From Struthio camelus (lineage: Eukaryota; Chordata; Aves; Struthioniformes; Struthionidae), in the NCBI RefSeq assembly GCF_040807025.1, contig NC_090942.1, forward strand, positions 194,736,247 through 194,800,246: a DNA stretch of 64,000 nt. The letters run 5' to 3'. Positions within the stretch are counted from its first letter, which is position 1. Each line of letters starts with the position of its first letter. Below the pieces are notes generated by a model, which was not told the origin of the DNA, did not search any database, and worked only from the letters and a program-made list of their open reading frames with translations. Below are positions 36,813-49,687 of this stretch, one piece after another. The position numbers and the translations under genes are program-made.

Positions 36813-39800
36813 TTTTTTTCAGTTCTATTGTCAAACTTCCCCCCCCACCACCAAAAGTCAATAATTTATGCAGTCAATAATTTTCTTTGAAGAGATTTCC
36901 TTCAGGAGTCTGTGGCAGTCTGTCTGTGGCAATGTAGAGCCTGTGTCTTCAAAGCAACACATAACCTACTCTTTCCTCAAACGTACAAAGAGCTTTTAAA
37001 GCAAAGTGTAAAGTCAATAGCAGACTGATAATGCTTCAGTTTGCTTACATGTATGCTTTTCTGGGCCTCTCTAACCCCATTTCTGACAAGCGGAAGTTTC
37101 TCATAGTGCCTATAGTGTCTGTGCACTGCATGGTGCAAGCCCCCAGCACTGCTCTGAGTTAGCTTTACACTAGTTAGCTTTGGCAGAGACAGCTACTTCC
37201 ATTTCTGGACTGCCTGTTTTAAGTATCCACTAGATCCTTTAAAATCAACTCAGATGTCTCTGCACTACGCTCAAGACATGCCTTACAACACTTTGTTTTT
37301 CAGTGTTTCAGGCTCTTTGTTTTGTATGCTGGACAGCCCCTCCAACCTCAGCCCACCTCAAACCTCTCCTTTCTCATGGTAATTTAAGATTTAACTGGTT
37401 ATATCTAGCCTTAGGAGGAATAATTCCTTCTAGGCTGACTGAGGCTAGGGAGGTGGGTGGATAGCTTCTCCTTTCAAGTGGAGATGGGAAAAAGATGACA
37501 AAACCTTCACCAAAGCTATGCAATTACTGCTGCCTTATCTATCTAATCACTTATCCTTAACTGTTTAGTTCTTTAAAAAGCCATTTATAGCCTCCCTGTA
37601 TTTAACTCTGTGCATTCCGACAGGAAATCAAGCTGAACAGAGAAATCAAGCCATATCTAATATTATTCCTAGACAACAAAATCAATATTTTCCTAGCCAA
37701 TCACAGTGAACACTGCCCATCATGCATAATGACAGTCAGTTTACCTGTTTCCTTCTCTGAACGGCCAGCCTTCTGATGTAATGATCTTGCAAATACCTAG
37801 TCAGCTCAGATCTTGCCCCATCTTTTCATGAGCCCGAGAAGCACTTGGAAACGGGACTCTTCCCCAGCTCTTTTGAGTCATCCTCTCCAGCTAAGGCTTG
37901 AAATCAGTACTAACAGGCTCCAAAGGAAACTGCATGCAGATCAGTGAAACAGAGAAACATCCCGTTTGGGAACTGGAAGAAGGAAGAGACGAGCAAAGAA
38001 GGAAGAAAATGAAACTGCATTTAATGATATCCTGAAAAAAAGGAAAAAAATTTTGGCTCCTCAGAGGCAGGGGTCTCTGGGAAAAATGTGAGCACAGCTA
38101 CATAACCTTCCAGCACACATCTTCTTTATCAGTATACACTCTGAAATTGCTTTCAAATCAGCTGCTTCTGGGGAGCTGCCTCTGGGAAGCAGCTGCAATC
38201 CCTCAAGAGCAAGAGCTAATCATTGAGTCAGGTCCCATGGATGTGAATGGGGGTTTTCACACGAGTGGACACTCCTAGGGGGAATTCAGACCACCCACTC
38301 AGGCAAGCAGGGGTTGTGCTCTGCACTGCTGACTTCAGAGAGGAGTTGGTTGTGCAAGGGAGTCCCATTCAGGCTATGGGCATGTATGGACCACTCACTA
38401 GATATAAGTACCCCGGGACTCTGACCTCAGAACCTCTGATACCTTGAAACTGAGAGGGTGCTTGGGAGACCTTTATTTATTGACTCCACTTCTGGCCACA
38501 GTATGATGGCTTGATTGTCTGACCAGTGCATCAGTTTACGTTTTTCTGATCACAGTGGGTGTTAGATGAATGACAGAATGGAGTGCAGAGACATGATGCT
38601 TTGGCAGGTGAGTTTATAGGCAGTAACATGGGTTTTGTGAATCTTGGGCACCAAAGGAAAAAAAATCTGTGCTACAAAGTGTTTTTCAGAGAACAGGCCA
38701 TCTGGCTTCACTGCAGTATATTTGTTAACTCTCCATCCTATTACTGTTTCCCTGCTGGGTGACACATGCTGAATCTGTCACACCTCTAAAACAAAATTAT
38801 AAATAAACAGTGGTATTCTTCAAATCAAACAGAAATTTCTCCAACCAAACACAATAGACTTAGAGGAAGTAAAACTGGATCAGAGCGTCAAATGCTTGTT
38901 CTTTTGTTTGCAGGGAAGTAGGTCCTTGCTCTGCAGCAGAAAAGGGACTCAGATATTTCTGCAGAAAGATGCTGCTCGTTTAGTGCCACTGGATGCCTTG
39001 TAACCATTGCAGGTGCAGACCTAAAGGCACGATTGCTAGTGACCACTTGGACTTACTGACGTCTCAGCCACAATCACGGCCCCTCTCTGCTGTTCATTGG
39101 TATGTGGCGAGAAACAATTTGTAGTCGTTCAGGTTTCAAGAGAAACAGGGGTAATGGGAAAGCAGATAGGTGAAGTTCAGTAACAAGCTAGTAGGAGGAA
39201 CAGAAAATGGGGCCCAACTCATTCTTTCAGCACTGGAAAGAAAGCTAGAGAAAAATGACATGCTAAATCTTTGGCAGCCAGTCTCTCCCATATGCGGGGT
39301 CTTGTATGCCTGTGAACAGTACTTCAATAAAGCGGTACTTTATAGTGACACCTCCTGGGAAAGATAGAAGAAGCTTTCCATAGGCTTGTGAGTTAAAAGG
39401 TTGTGTTAACTCTGGCTGCAAGCCACCGCTCTATATAGGCAACAGCTTTCTTCTCTAGACTAATAAGGCAACAGGCCATGTTAGCTGGGATACTCTGCTT
39501 TTCTTTTTTTCATTCCCTAAGTCTCCAGCATTCAGTGCCTGAACAAATAACATTGGGAAACAGTGAAAAGTTGTTGCAAGCTAGATTTCTCTACTGATTT
39601 CTCAGTAGAGACAGTGCATTTGCACAGATTACGGTGATCAAATGTCAAGAGATGCGTTGTTAAATGATTAAAAAATTATTCTATTTATTTCACATAATCT
39701 TCAAAAAACAAACACCCTCTGTGTCTAATTTTGTCCACTTTAGCTTTTTGCAGCTTATTTGAACTCATAGTATACAAATGGAATTACTTTGGAGTCATGT

Positions 39801-39924
39801 TAATGAGAGTAAAAGAGAAGTTGGGCTCATGGTGGGTGAATGGCTGTATCTTGAGGTATAATTAGGGTCACAGTGGGTATGCGCTTGTGCATGTACAAAC
39901 TATACCGCTAGACCTCCCCCCCAA

Positions 39925-39961
39925 TACACACACTCAAACACACACACAAGCACACACACAA
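39925..39961. repeat. Imperfect (CA)n tract
   Basis: CA-rich simple sequence with interruptions (ACTCAAACAC and AAGC), preceded by a C8 run at about 39915-39922. On the minus strand it produces a cysteine/valine-rich false open frame. Confidence 0.9.
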
Positions 39962-40315
39962 AATCTTGTATTGCTCGTTTTTAAATAGAAGACTAACAAG
40001 AAGAAAGCCATAGGAGCTATTGAGACTGATGTGCAGTTTCATGGTAAATCTAAGCTGCTTTAAGAGCACTCTGCCATGAAAAGGGTGGTTCTCCACTCTC
40101 CACAGCTGCTTGCCTCCGCTTTCGTCTCACTCCCTGGTGCCAGAAGTTGAATCAGCTCACTGAATATCCTAAAAGCCAATCACAAAGTAGCTGTGACCAC
40201 TAAAGTGTCAGGAAAGCACAGCCGGTCTTAGGAGCGTTGGCAGAGTGAAGCTGAAGCAGCCCTGTTGGCAACAGGAGGGTTTAGGTTGACATAAGGCAGA
40301 TGTAAGGCATTACCC

Positions 40316-40382
40316 TCATTCTGATCTCCTTTACACCCATTTTTCTCAGGAGAATCTCACCCAGAGTCATTGGAGTTCCAGC
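40316..40382 (-). repeat. Short palindromic-core repeat, 'GTAAAT...GGAGTTA' class
   Basis: TCATTCTGATCTCCTTTACA followed by CCC, then TCTCAGGAGAATCTCACCCA and GAGTCATTGGAGTTCCAG. These match 'cattctgatctcatttacac', 'atcaggagtaactcc' and 'agtcaatggagttac' of the sauropsid repeat, in that order. The strand call is tentative because the element is nearly palindromic. Related copies are at 14.7, 49.7 and 60.1 kb. Confidence 0.45.
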
Positions 40383-43300
40383 ACTAATATATTCTTCCAA
40401 GATACCAAGCCAAGCTGTGCTGGGTTAATCACAGCACACGCATGCCCAAGTTTCAGTCAAGCATTTTTTTTTTTGACGTTACATACTATTGTTAATGTTA
40501 AATTCAAAGCTGGAAACATGACTAGCTCCCCTCTTAGTTGCTCCTGAAAATCTCCATAAAGCCATTATAAAGAAGCTGGTTAGAAGCATACATTTCTCTG
40601 TTGACTATATAAGCAGTCATACTCCCTTTTTAAGGCAATCCAGTGCACTCACATATTGAGGGTGAAGCAACCTAGAGACAGAAAATTTAAACATAAAATC
40701 GAATAGATAGAGGAACAGGCCTCTCTGGGTTTGCCCCAAGGCATCTCCATTGCCATGATGTTGTGGTGCCACCCACGTTTTTATTGTTTGTGCACACACC
40801 TTGGATGTGGGAGGCTTGAGATGGGGGCCTTCCACAGCCTGCGGAGATTTCCCAGCTTTCACACGCCAGGGGACCGTTCAGACCTGCAGGCAGAGAGGCA
40901 CCCTGAAGGAAGCAAGCTTCTCCTCTTCCTGAGAACAACATTCACAGGGCCAGACAAGAGCAGGCAAATGGGAGTCCAGGAGGGAGCAGACCTGGAGCTC
41001 CAGGCCCTACTTCATAGAGCAATAAATATACTTTTCTTTTGACTAAGTAATAACAAAAAGTCCCCACTCCACTGCCCTTTCAAGTGCACAGAGAGTCTTG
41101 CACAGGCATAGAGTGAAAATGCTCTTCTGAAATGTCAGTGCCAAATGACTTGTACTGGATTCAGGCCATATAACCATCATTAGGAACTGGGTGGTACTAG
41201 TAAAAAGGCGGTTTGAAGTAATCTTTAAAGACATATGTGTTCATGTCCCAAATAAGGTTGTTGAACACAGCCCTTTGAACTGTGATTTACTTGTCATTTG
41301 TGCCAGCAAGAGGTCTTACCCAATAAACCTTTGAGACTGCCCCTGTTGACTGGAGTGACTCTGCACATACCTAAGCACCGCACGGAGCTGAGGCCTGGTT
41401 CCAGCAGAGCGTGTTCACAGATGTATGTACAGGGGTAATCCCACAGGTCTGAGTGAGGCACCCCGTCTGCGATCCGTTACAGGAACAAATTCAGGCTTTG
41501 TGCGAGAACCCATGGAGCGAACTTCCCATGAACCGGCACAAGCGCTGTGGTGCTTGCCTCCCTCTCACAAGCCAGGCAACAATTCTGTCAGGACTTAAGT
41601 TTTATATTTTTACCACACCAGAGACTCCAAGCATGCAGCAGGAAAATAAGTCAGGCAATGAGGCTGCTTAAAGGAGAGGCTGCTTTCTATTATTCAGGTC
41701 ATAGTTCACTTTCTTGTCTGCGGGGAATCAGACTCCAGGATCAAACGCTTGTCTCAGTTCATCATCGCTCCAGCAGACGTGCAAGGAAATTTTGCCTATG
41801 CAGAGACAGATTTGTTCCCAGGGTCCCCTAGAGAGTTACACAGCATGTTCTGGAAACCAGGAGCAACGGGTATTCTTGTTGGAGTGAATTATATTTGCCA
41901 GATTTAATTTATTCAAATCAGAAACATACTCGTCCATTTCCTATTGTACACCGTTTATAAAATCAGCAGTGCAGCATCTCCAGAGAGTCATGAGCCAAAT
42001 GCTGCACATGACCCGCTTTGGGATTCGGGCTGCAACAGGAAACGCAGCTTGGAACGAGAATTTTCTTTTAAATGAACTTCTGAAACTGGATCTACATTGT
42101 GAAATATTTAGATATTGAGCAATGGAAGAATGTGAAACATAAACACTAGCAAACGCTTCCTTTGAGCATTAGCAAGCTTCAGCAAGCAGGCTGGGTGCTC
42201 CTGTGGTAGAGGGCACGTAAGGAGCCTGATCAGAGTGCAAGTCCTGTAGGGGTACATTTATAGTACACTAGTTAAATTGCACTAGCTTTCTCCAGATAGC
42301 CGTTCTTCCTAGTTGCTTGTGTGAGTGAAGCACTTTTAAGTGAAAGTCAGTAATAATATCTTTGGCTTCTTGAGGCCCTACGACGGTCCTTTGTTAACTG
42401 CCTAAGTTTTTGCTAGGAAGTAATATTTAGCTGTTCAACTATTATCAGGTACATCATCACTGTTCTGCTCAAAGAGATCTAATTTAGTCAGGGAATACTT
42501 GGATGCCCCACGGAACCACATTAGGATTTGACTTGTAGACAAGAAAAGAGGGAATGCTCTTTCTCGGCTAGAATTCAGTAGTGGTCCAAAGCTGCAGGGA
42601 GTCAGCTCAGACCTCAACAAAATTCGTTGCTGCTCCATCAAAGTGATCTAAGGAACACCCTGAACTTCTGGAAACAATTCTGAGCCAGCAGGTCAGCAAT
42701 AAAGAAAACATTTTTTTTTTTCAAGTGTCCCAGAACTTTTATCTGACTAATGATGTGGATTTCTAAATTATACAAATTATACCTGTCAGCAGTAGCTTTG
42801 ATCTGTTCCAGGGTGGCTTGACAAGCAAAGCCTCAAGCAAGAGTGGGACAGTGCATTGCTTGTAAGGAGAGACTGGGCTAGAAGTTGTCTCTCTCTAACC
42901 AGGCTCAGTGCCAGAGCTTGAAACCAGCTGTGAGCTTTAGCGCTATCACTGTGCTGCAATGAAATCTTTAAATACCATATTGACCTTCAGGGTGGCTTTC
43001 CCAAGACCCCCCCCTCCACACACACCTATCTGCACAGCAATGACAAGGCCACTACAGCACACATGCCAGCTTACTGCACTCACCCTTATCCCTAAGGAAG
43101 TAGTAACCCAACAAAAATGAAGAGGTGAAAACTAGGACATAAGTGATTATGTCTTGTATGTGGGTTGAACACCTAGCTCTAATACTTTTCTCTTGTGGGG
43201 AAGCATACGGAGTGCGTGAGAAAAATAATTTTCTGACTGGAGAATAAAAATAAAGTTGAGTAGTATCCATATTTATTAAAATGCCTGAAAGATTACTTAG

Positions 43301-43623
43301 GTTTTTGAGTTAGGCTACACTTATTATTTTATTACTGAAGCATATATGTCTCCAGAAATTACTACTATATAATGCCTTCTTGGTTTGTGATTATTTCCTT
43401 ATGTTCTGTTCTCATTTAATCCCCACTGAAATATTACATTCCAGTTTCCCAAAAAACACATAGAAATCCACACCGCAAAAGAATGGTGATGTCTCCCAGG
43501 CCACAGGAACAGGATTTGAATATGTTCTTTCCTTTTCAGTTTCTCACATTACATCCCCAGTTTTGTTCAAAATATTAGCAGCAAAGGAAATATACTATGG
43601 GATATACTCATCCCAGTACAGAC
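40383..43623. other. Unique non-coding stretch with a CpG-dense patch
   Basis: No gene is seen. The CpG-dense segment 41379-41544 is listed separately. Two open frames of 84-103 codons at 40.7-41.0 kb lie on opposite strands over the same bases and have no family resemblance. There is an 11-T run at 42711-42721 and a C/CA-rich tract at about 43006-43025. Confidence 0.5.
41379..41544. promoter_or_regulatory. CpG-dense patch, function unknown
   Basis: Ten CpG dinucleotides occur in 166 bp of roughly 55% GC, about 0.8 of the number expected from composition. The surrounding kilobases have few. It is not part of any repeat I can recognise. No core-promoter motif or exon is apparent. It could be a small unmethylated regulatory element or a relatively young unrecognised insertion that has not yet lost its CpGs. 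Confidence 0.22.
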
Positions 43624-43671
43624 AATGTCAAAACTTCTACTGACTTCAAGGAGGCCACAGATTTGTCTGTA
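43624..43671 (+). repeat. Short palindromic-core repeat, copy of 'ACTCCCATTGACTTCAATGG' class
   Basis: AATGTCAAAACTTCTACTGA followed by CTTCAAGGAGGCCACAGATT and TGTCTGT corresponds closely to 'ggcaaaactcccattgacttcaatggggccaggatttcacc'. It is better preserved than the copy at 13.6 kb and has the same orientation. Confidence 0.55.
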
Positions 43672-44038
43672 GCCTATTTAGAAGCACAGAAGTAATGCGA
43701 AAAAAAATGTTATGTAACATCCTTTCTTTTTCAGAAATCCAGTTTCCTTCCTTGCTCTATGTGCTTCTTTTTTAAACCAAAGAGACTTATAGCTTCCCAG
43801 TACAGAGCCCTTTCTGTGAAAGGTGTTTCAGTGAAAGGCTCAGACTAGTTTCACACTAGTCCAGCAATCGAAGCTGTTGTGGGAGTGGATTTTTCACTAT
43901 GTGGCTATAATTTAGTAAGCAGAGATGACAATGGTATGTAAACTGGGTGGCACAGATCTCACTGAAGATGAACTACCCACAGAGATCCCCAAAGTCCTGC
44001 GGGGGTAAAGCTACGCTAAAGCCCTTCCACAATTAATC

Positions 44039-44336
44039 TGTTATGTTTGCCTTTACAAGCTAACTGAAAGTAGGCGTAGATAGATCACTGAGGGAGGCCT
44101 TAATTAGCATATATCTAAGGGATGTATCTATATTTATAAAACAAGGATGGACCAAACGCTCCTCCCTCTCTTCCCTAAGAAGTCATGTGTTTCTGCTAGC
44201 CTGCTGACTCCAGCTTAATTCTTAATAAAGCTCCTTGAGATTTCTCTTAGTTTAAAGTTCCCTCTTAAACAAGCCCAGGAACAGACTGACCCCTTCACCG
44301 GTTCCCTACTTATAGCCGTATAGCTCCAAGTTAACA
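44039..44336 (+). mobile_element. Candidate short solo LTR
   Basis: TGTTATG at 44039 and GTTAACA ending at 44336 could be short inverted termini obeying TG...CA. Between them are a TATA box (TATTTATAAA, 44131-44140) and AATAAA (44224-44229) with a downstream CTCCTTGAGA, about the spacing expected of an LTR R region. There is no target duplication (TAATC before, AGCCA after), no internal retroviral sequence and no second copy to confirm the edges. The signals could be coincidental. Confidence 0.35.
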
Positions 44337-45677
44337 AGCCACTCAAGCAACTGCTTCTCTTGTATTCGAGCTCTGAGGATCCCTAGCCCTTGTGACTATG
44401 CTCTCTATCATCCCTCTCCCAGAGACCTGACATCCAAGTGCAGGAGAAGAGACGAAGGGGCGAGGTCAAGTAAGCTGTGAACCAGCAGAGATCAGTCTGA
44501 GGGGCAGTGCCTTCAGTACTTTCACAGACTGTCTCTGATACACCTTGGGGTAGAGGAGAGTTTGGAGGAGGCAGTGAGTGGAGGTCTGCAGATACCTGCG
44601 GAGAGCTCCTCATAGGCAGCATGGAAACACATGGTCATGCATTTGATGGAAATACACATCAGTGGGAAATTGAAGATGCTGATAGGTAAGCCTAAGGTAA
44701 ATGAACTCTTTCCGTGCTGAAAGTTAGGCAGTGGCTGAAAAGCTGCCGTCAAGCAATTGCTTACGTCTGTGCAAAATGGAATAATATACTGTCATTGGGA
44801 TCTTGCAATATTTTAGCTCCTATCTTCCAAACATACTTACTCTTATCCCTATTTTTGCACATAGTTTAGGAGAAATCCCACTGACTTGGTTCTCCTGTCT
44901 CCACTTTATGGGTTCGACTCTGCCAGATCTAAGCACTCTGCCTCTGTCCCAGCAAAGCACTTCTGAGTGTTTATTTTTAAGCAGGTGAGCAGTCCCATTA
45001 GTTTCATACTTCTTGCATGACATAGTCTTTGATGGTTCTACTGTTGTCGCAGGTATAACTGCTATTTTTTGCCTTGTTTATTTTGCCTTCACTTCCTGAC
45101 CTTTTCCCCCTAATCCTTGCTGGTAACATGTATACAGTTAAGTATTGCATCTTTTTGCTTCTCTGAGTTTCCATGGACCTTTTAATCCACAGTGAAATGG
45201 TACGCAATAATTAACCAAAATTATCGTATCATTTCCTTCTTTCTTATTAAGGGAAGACAGATCTCTGTTTCATAAACCTACATCATCATTAAGGTACTCC
45301 AAAATGCACTCATTAAAAAGAATTATACAGACAATTAAAGATTCTCATTTAATTTCTCTATTTTGCTCATGGTTAAGAATGTGAATGAACTAAACACTAA
45401 GTTCCTGACAAAGTTCTCTGCTGAGACTTTGAAGGTGGTGATATGTTTTGCCAGATAGCTTTCCTGTTGTAAGAAAATACTGAAATTAATTGTATTATTT
45501 TCCTCATTATTTATCACAGGTGAATAATTTCTAGGTATTTAATATAGCTGGTATGAAATATAGCAGCTATGTTCATGCCCACCATAACAATATTCAGTGT
45601 AGACATTGCTTGTGAAGAGGAAGTTTACATAAGTCCATTCAGTCTTGCCCTCACTGATCTAAAATTAGATCTCACCA
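44337..45677. other. Unique non-coding stretch
   Basis: No gene is seen. Overlapping open frames of 60-79 codons lie on both strands at 44.4-45.2 kb with no recognisable product. A GATCTA...TAGATC inverted repeat at about 45656-45671 lies just upstream of the CR1 homology. Confidence 0.5.
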
Positions 45678-46388
45678 CGACAGGCTGAGGGGCTGACCTG
45701 CTAGAAAGCAGCTCTGTGGAGAAGTAAACAGAGGTCCTAGTGGAAAACAAGCTGACCATGAGCCAGCAATGTGCCCTTGTGGCCCAGAAGGCCAGTGGCA
45801 TCCTGGGCTGCATTAGGAAGAGCATTGGCAGCAGGTGGAGAGAGGTGATCCTCCTCCACTACCCAGCCCTGGTGAGACCCCACCTGGACTACTGTATCCA
45901 GTGCTGGGCTCCCCAGTACAGGAGAGACATGGAGCTCCTGGAGCGAGCCTGGCAAAGGGCTATTAAGATGGTTGAGAGCATCTCTCCTATGAAGAAAGCC
46001 TGAGAGAGCTGGGCCTGTTCAACTTGGAGAAGAGAAGACTGAGGGGGGATCTGGCAATGTGTGTAAGTATCTGAAGGGAGGGTGTGAAGAGGATGGGCCC
46101 GGATGCTTCTCAGTGGTGCCCAGTGATAGGATGCGAGGCAACGGGCACTAACTGAAACACAGGAAATTCTGTCTGAACACAAGGAAACACTTCTTCACTG
46201 TGAGGGTGACTGAGCACTGGAACAGGCTGTGCAGAGAGGCTGTGGACTCTCCTTCCTTGGAGATTTTGAAAAACCTGACTGCACATGGTCCTGGACAACC
46301 TTCTCTTTCTGCTCCTGCCTGAGCACGGTGGGTTGGACTAGATGATCTCCAGGGGTCCTTTCCAACTGCAACTATTCTATGATTCTGT
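45678..46388 (+). mobile_element. CR1 LINE, 5'-truncated, with intact 3' end
   Basis: This is the best-preserved transposon in the window. Homology to CR1 starts at about 45678 (ACAGGCTGAGGGG) and runs through the ORF2 thumb region (CTGACCATGAGCCAGCAATG, 45752-45771), CACCTGGACTACTGTATCCA (45880-45899), GAGCTGGGCCTGTTCAACTT (46006-46025), CAGTGGTGCCCAGTGATAGG (46111-46130) and ACTGGAACAGGCTGTGCAGA (46216-46235). The 3' UTR carries GGTTGGACTAGATGATCTCC (46331-46350) and the terminal ATTCTATGATTCTGT (46374-46388). Severe 5' truncation and lack of a target duplication are typical of CR1. It is much less diverged than the other CR1 pieces here and marks the genome as avian or closely related. Confidence 0.95.
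45740..46003 (+). pseudogene. CR1 ORF2 reverse-transcriptase C-terminal remnant
   Basis: An open stretch of 87 codons inside the CR1 reads as the C-terminal thumb part of the CR1 reverse transcriptase. Visible motifs are M-S-Q-Q-C-A-L-V-A, I-L-G-C-I-R-K-S, V-R-P-H-L-D-Y-C and M-E-L-L-E-R. It has no genuine start codon because the frame opens on GTG within homology. It closes on TGA at 46001-46003 because of a frameshift near 45965-45985: the downstream CR1 homology ([10 protein letters not shown]) continues in another phase. It lacks the endonuclease and the catalytic palm, so it is inactive. The thumb region helps hold the template in target-primed reverse transcription in intact elements. 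Confidence 0.85.
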
Positions 46389-49300
46389 TTTAAACACTGT
46401 ATTCAGTCAGTCAGTGCTCATTGCCCAGCAGTCAGCTGCATTAAGAGAGACAGAATAGGTGACTCAGAGGTTTGGGCATGGCTTGGGGTTTCACTTCACA
46501 CAGCCCACAGACACATCATTTTTTTCCACATTATTATCAAATTGTGCTACAGTGAATTTTAGTATGTCACAAGGAAATGATTCTCTACACTCAGCAAGGC
46601 AGACCAGTGCCCGCAAATTCCTCATTTTCTGTTTCTCTTGTCTCTATTAAAATAATTATTCACACAGGGCAATGTAAGGTCGCAGTGAAATGATACATCG
46701 CAAAGGTCGTAGAAACAGTATAAACACAAAACTACCAGCTGGAAGCATGAAGTTCATTGTTTTAAGGATAGGCCTAGCTTTAAAACCAGGACAATCCCCC
46801 CAGACACATATCGCTAGTATTTGTCAAATAAGGCACTTGAGCAGGGGACGCATTGGTTGTGCATGAGATTTCTTGATGGTCAGGAGGAAAGTGGCAGGTG
46901 CTGTTGGAAAGAGCCAGTGGTCACAGTCTGGTGCAAGCTGAGAAAAAGTGTGTTCTACCCTTACAAAGGCTGGCATGGTTACCTGTGTCCTCCACCAAAT
47001 GGCAAGTGGAAATGCAATTGGACTGAGATATATGTCTCATACATCAGTCAGGATGGTCCTCAGGGAAATAATCAAGAAAGCCAATGCTTAACGTCACTGA
47101 GGGCCCTACTAACAGTCTTTCTCACCTTAAAATCACCACGGTCTGCTAAGCAAACTTTCCTGCTAGGCTAGCAAAGAACTGCAAGGAACTTAAAACAATC
47201 AAGCTTCACGGAGACAAGTGGCTATTGTTGATAAAGTAGGTCACTGAAGAGTAAACAGACAGGTTGGACATACTGTGCCAGTGCGGGTGAAATCTGTTTC
47301 ATTTCCAGCTCCCGCTGTTCCGAGGAAAGGCACAGAGAGCAGTCACAAGCGAGCTTTTGATGGTGCAGCTCTGCTGCCAAATTATCTCCCTCTGCAAGCA
47401 GAGACAAGTGATAAATCCCTTTCCATGGGTCAAACAGAACTGGTGGTGATACTTGTCCTGGGCAGGGCCTGTGGTGCTGCTGCTCTTTCGGGGGAGCTAC
47501 AGCTGCAGACAGACGTTGGCAGGGGCTGAGTGTAACATTTGGGGGTGGTGGTGCCCACCGACACTGACTTGCTTGTCCTAAAAGAGGATGCTGAGACTGA
47601 GAGATTTGCAGTGCGCTGCCTGGTGTTCAAAGCAGGACAGATTCGTCCGTTTGTTGGTAATCAGCGTTATGCTCCCTTTGCAGGGATAAGGTATCAGTGC
47701 AGCAGGAGATCCTGCAGCCTGCTTTTCTGCCCTGCTGAACTCCAGCTGGCCCCAACACAAGAGAGCCCTGACGTGGAAGCTGTCTATGCCAGCACTGTGG
47801 TAAACCCAGGCTGGTTAGCCTGCAAAATGTGATGCTACATCACTGTAGTGGAAACACATTAAAATCTCCACGTTCAGGTAGGAAAATATTTTGTTTACCC
47901 TCAGATAATAAGAATACCTTTTCTTTTCCCCACAGACTAGGCCTGTCTCGTGTAATACAGAGGCTAAAACAGGAATAATCCACGGGGCTGCCATAAGCCA
48001 GTGTTTCCAGAGCCAGACAGAGGATTTCATGCAGGGAAAAGAAAATCAACTTTATCTAAATGTATTTCTCCAAATGAACCACATTCTCCTTTAGCAAGCC
48101 TTGAGCAAAGCTGGAAATCAATCTGAAATCAATCTATCTATTGCAGATGCTTACTCAAGGTGCCAGGCCAGAATATTTATGTCTAAAATAATCTTTAAAG
48201 CAGGAGATTGACAGCAACTTAAAAATCTATAGTATGCAACAGAACACCATATTTGCAGTCATTTCTTTATAACATTATGCTTCTTCGTTTACTCTAATTG
48301 GGTTCTGTTGAAGAGCAAAGCTTTTGATCATGTCTGCTATCTAATTTTCCCCCTCTAATCAGTCAAGAAAAAAGGATGATATGGTATCAAGAATAAAATT
48401 AAGATTCTGTGGCTATGCAAATGACAGGAAATTAGCGTGGACTAAGTTCCAAATAAATACATGCATGTATGATTTACCGGAAGGAAAAGATATAGTCAGA
48501 ACGCAAAATGCTGCAGAATTTATGTTCATGGTATAACCCTGGAGTGTTATCAAAGTAAGCGTGGTGCTCTTTAAAATAAAAAGGCGACAAAGTTCACTCT
48601 GCAGCCAGAGTTTTAATTGAAGAAATACAGAAGCAGAAGAGAAACCACTGATGAAATGGTGGCGCATCCCCAAAGGAACATCTAATGAGCATAAACCAAA
48701 ATATGTTAAATATTTGGATAGAATCCAAATAAAATTTATGTTTCGTATTACTTGTTTCTTTTTGCATCAGAAGAAAAACACTTTTGCACCTTATTAATGG
48801 AAATCAATTGGAAACAGCCCAAAGATCAAACAGAAACCAAGTGAAACGCAGAGCTGACTAGAAGCTCTGAAGGAAATGTGCTTTGTGTTAACTAGACTAT
48901 TAGAGAAAACAAAATATAAAAGCAGTAAGAGCTTCAAAAATATGCAATGGAGCAGGTCCAAACTCCCAGCAAAACACTGGGCTGGAAAAGATTCACTGGA
49001 CCGTTTAATTTATTTAACACTTTCAATTCCTAACACTGCATCCTTAGAAAAAATAAAGCATATATTAAAAATTACCTTACATTTCGTTGAAATTAATAAA
49101 TAGGTGCTGGAGCTCCTATTTTCCATTTAAAAGCAAAAAGCACTTAAGACATCCAGGAGCTAAATAGTATAACGGATACTCACAGCAGAAGAAAGTAAAC
49201 AAGAGAAATCCTTGACACTGAAAGATTAAGAGTAATAAAGGCTATTGGGAAAAGAAAAAAAAAAGACTCATATCATACTTTTTTCCTCTGTAGAATTCTT

Positions 49301-49687
49301 TGTTTCTTGCAAGTCTAAGTTTTGCCCTAGTTTTAAGGGCATGAGGCTGAAGTTAAAGCATACTTCCTCCGCATGACAATGTTATAGTTGTCCTGTGCCC
49401 CTCACTGTGATAAGCCACCTTCACTAAGTGAGGTATCAGTGTGAATCCTGAAATATGAGTGTGAAAAGGAAGGAAGCGCTACCTTAGCTTCTGTCCACAA
49501 GTCCCCCACAAGCCCAAAGGCAGTAGAGAAGATGTCACTTCTCTTCCATCCCTCCGTGACTTGTTCTGCCTTTTTCTGTTGTGTCCTACCTGGAGACGGC
49601 TGGGTTCAGGCATCTCTGGATTCAAAGCCCTATCTCCCCAATAAGGAAAACAAAAGCAAACTCTCCATTAGTTTAAACAGGTTTGGG
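46389..49687. other. Unique non-coding stretch
   Basis: No gene is seen. The 47.27-47.85 kb part is GC-richer, and overlapping open frames on both strands (47275-47529, 47539-47832) are longer than their surroundings. CpG content there is low and no domain is recognised. The open frame at 46821-47171 (116 codons) opens on TTG and has no family resemblance. A short duplication GAAATCAATCT occurs twice near 48115-48136. Confidence 0.5.

Larger units (their letters stand above)
35549..40315. other. Unique non-coding stretch with simple repeats
   Basis: No gene is seen. The stretch contains the AT/AC microsatellite at 36758-36812 and the CA-rich tract at 39925-39961. A weak 'CCCATGGATGTGAATGGGGG' followed by TTTTCAC at 38234-38260 recalls the palindromic-core repeats but is not called. 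Open frames stay below 75 codons. Confidence 0.5.

Noticed and set aside
46821-47171. 116-codon open frame just after the CR1
   Set aside because: It opens on TTG rather than ATG, and no domain or transposon protein similarity is recognised.
47539-47832. 97-codon open frame in a GC-richer segment, considered as an exon
   Set aside because: There is no family resemblance, CpG is low, no splice-site pair could be argued convincingly, and an opposite-strand frame overlaps it.
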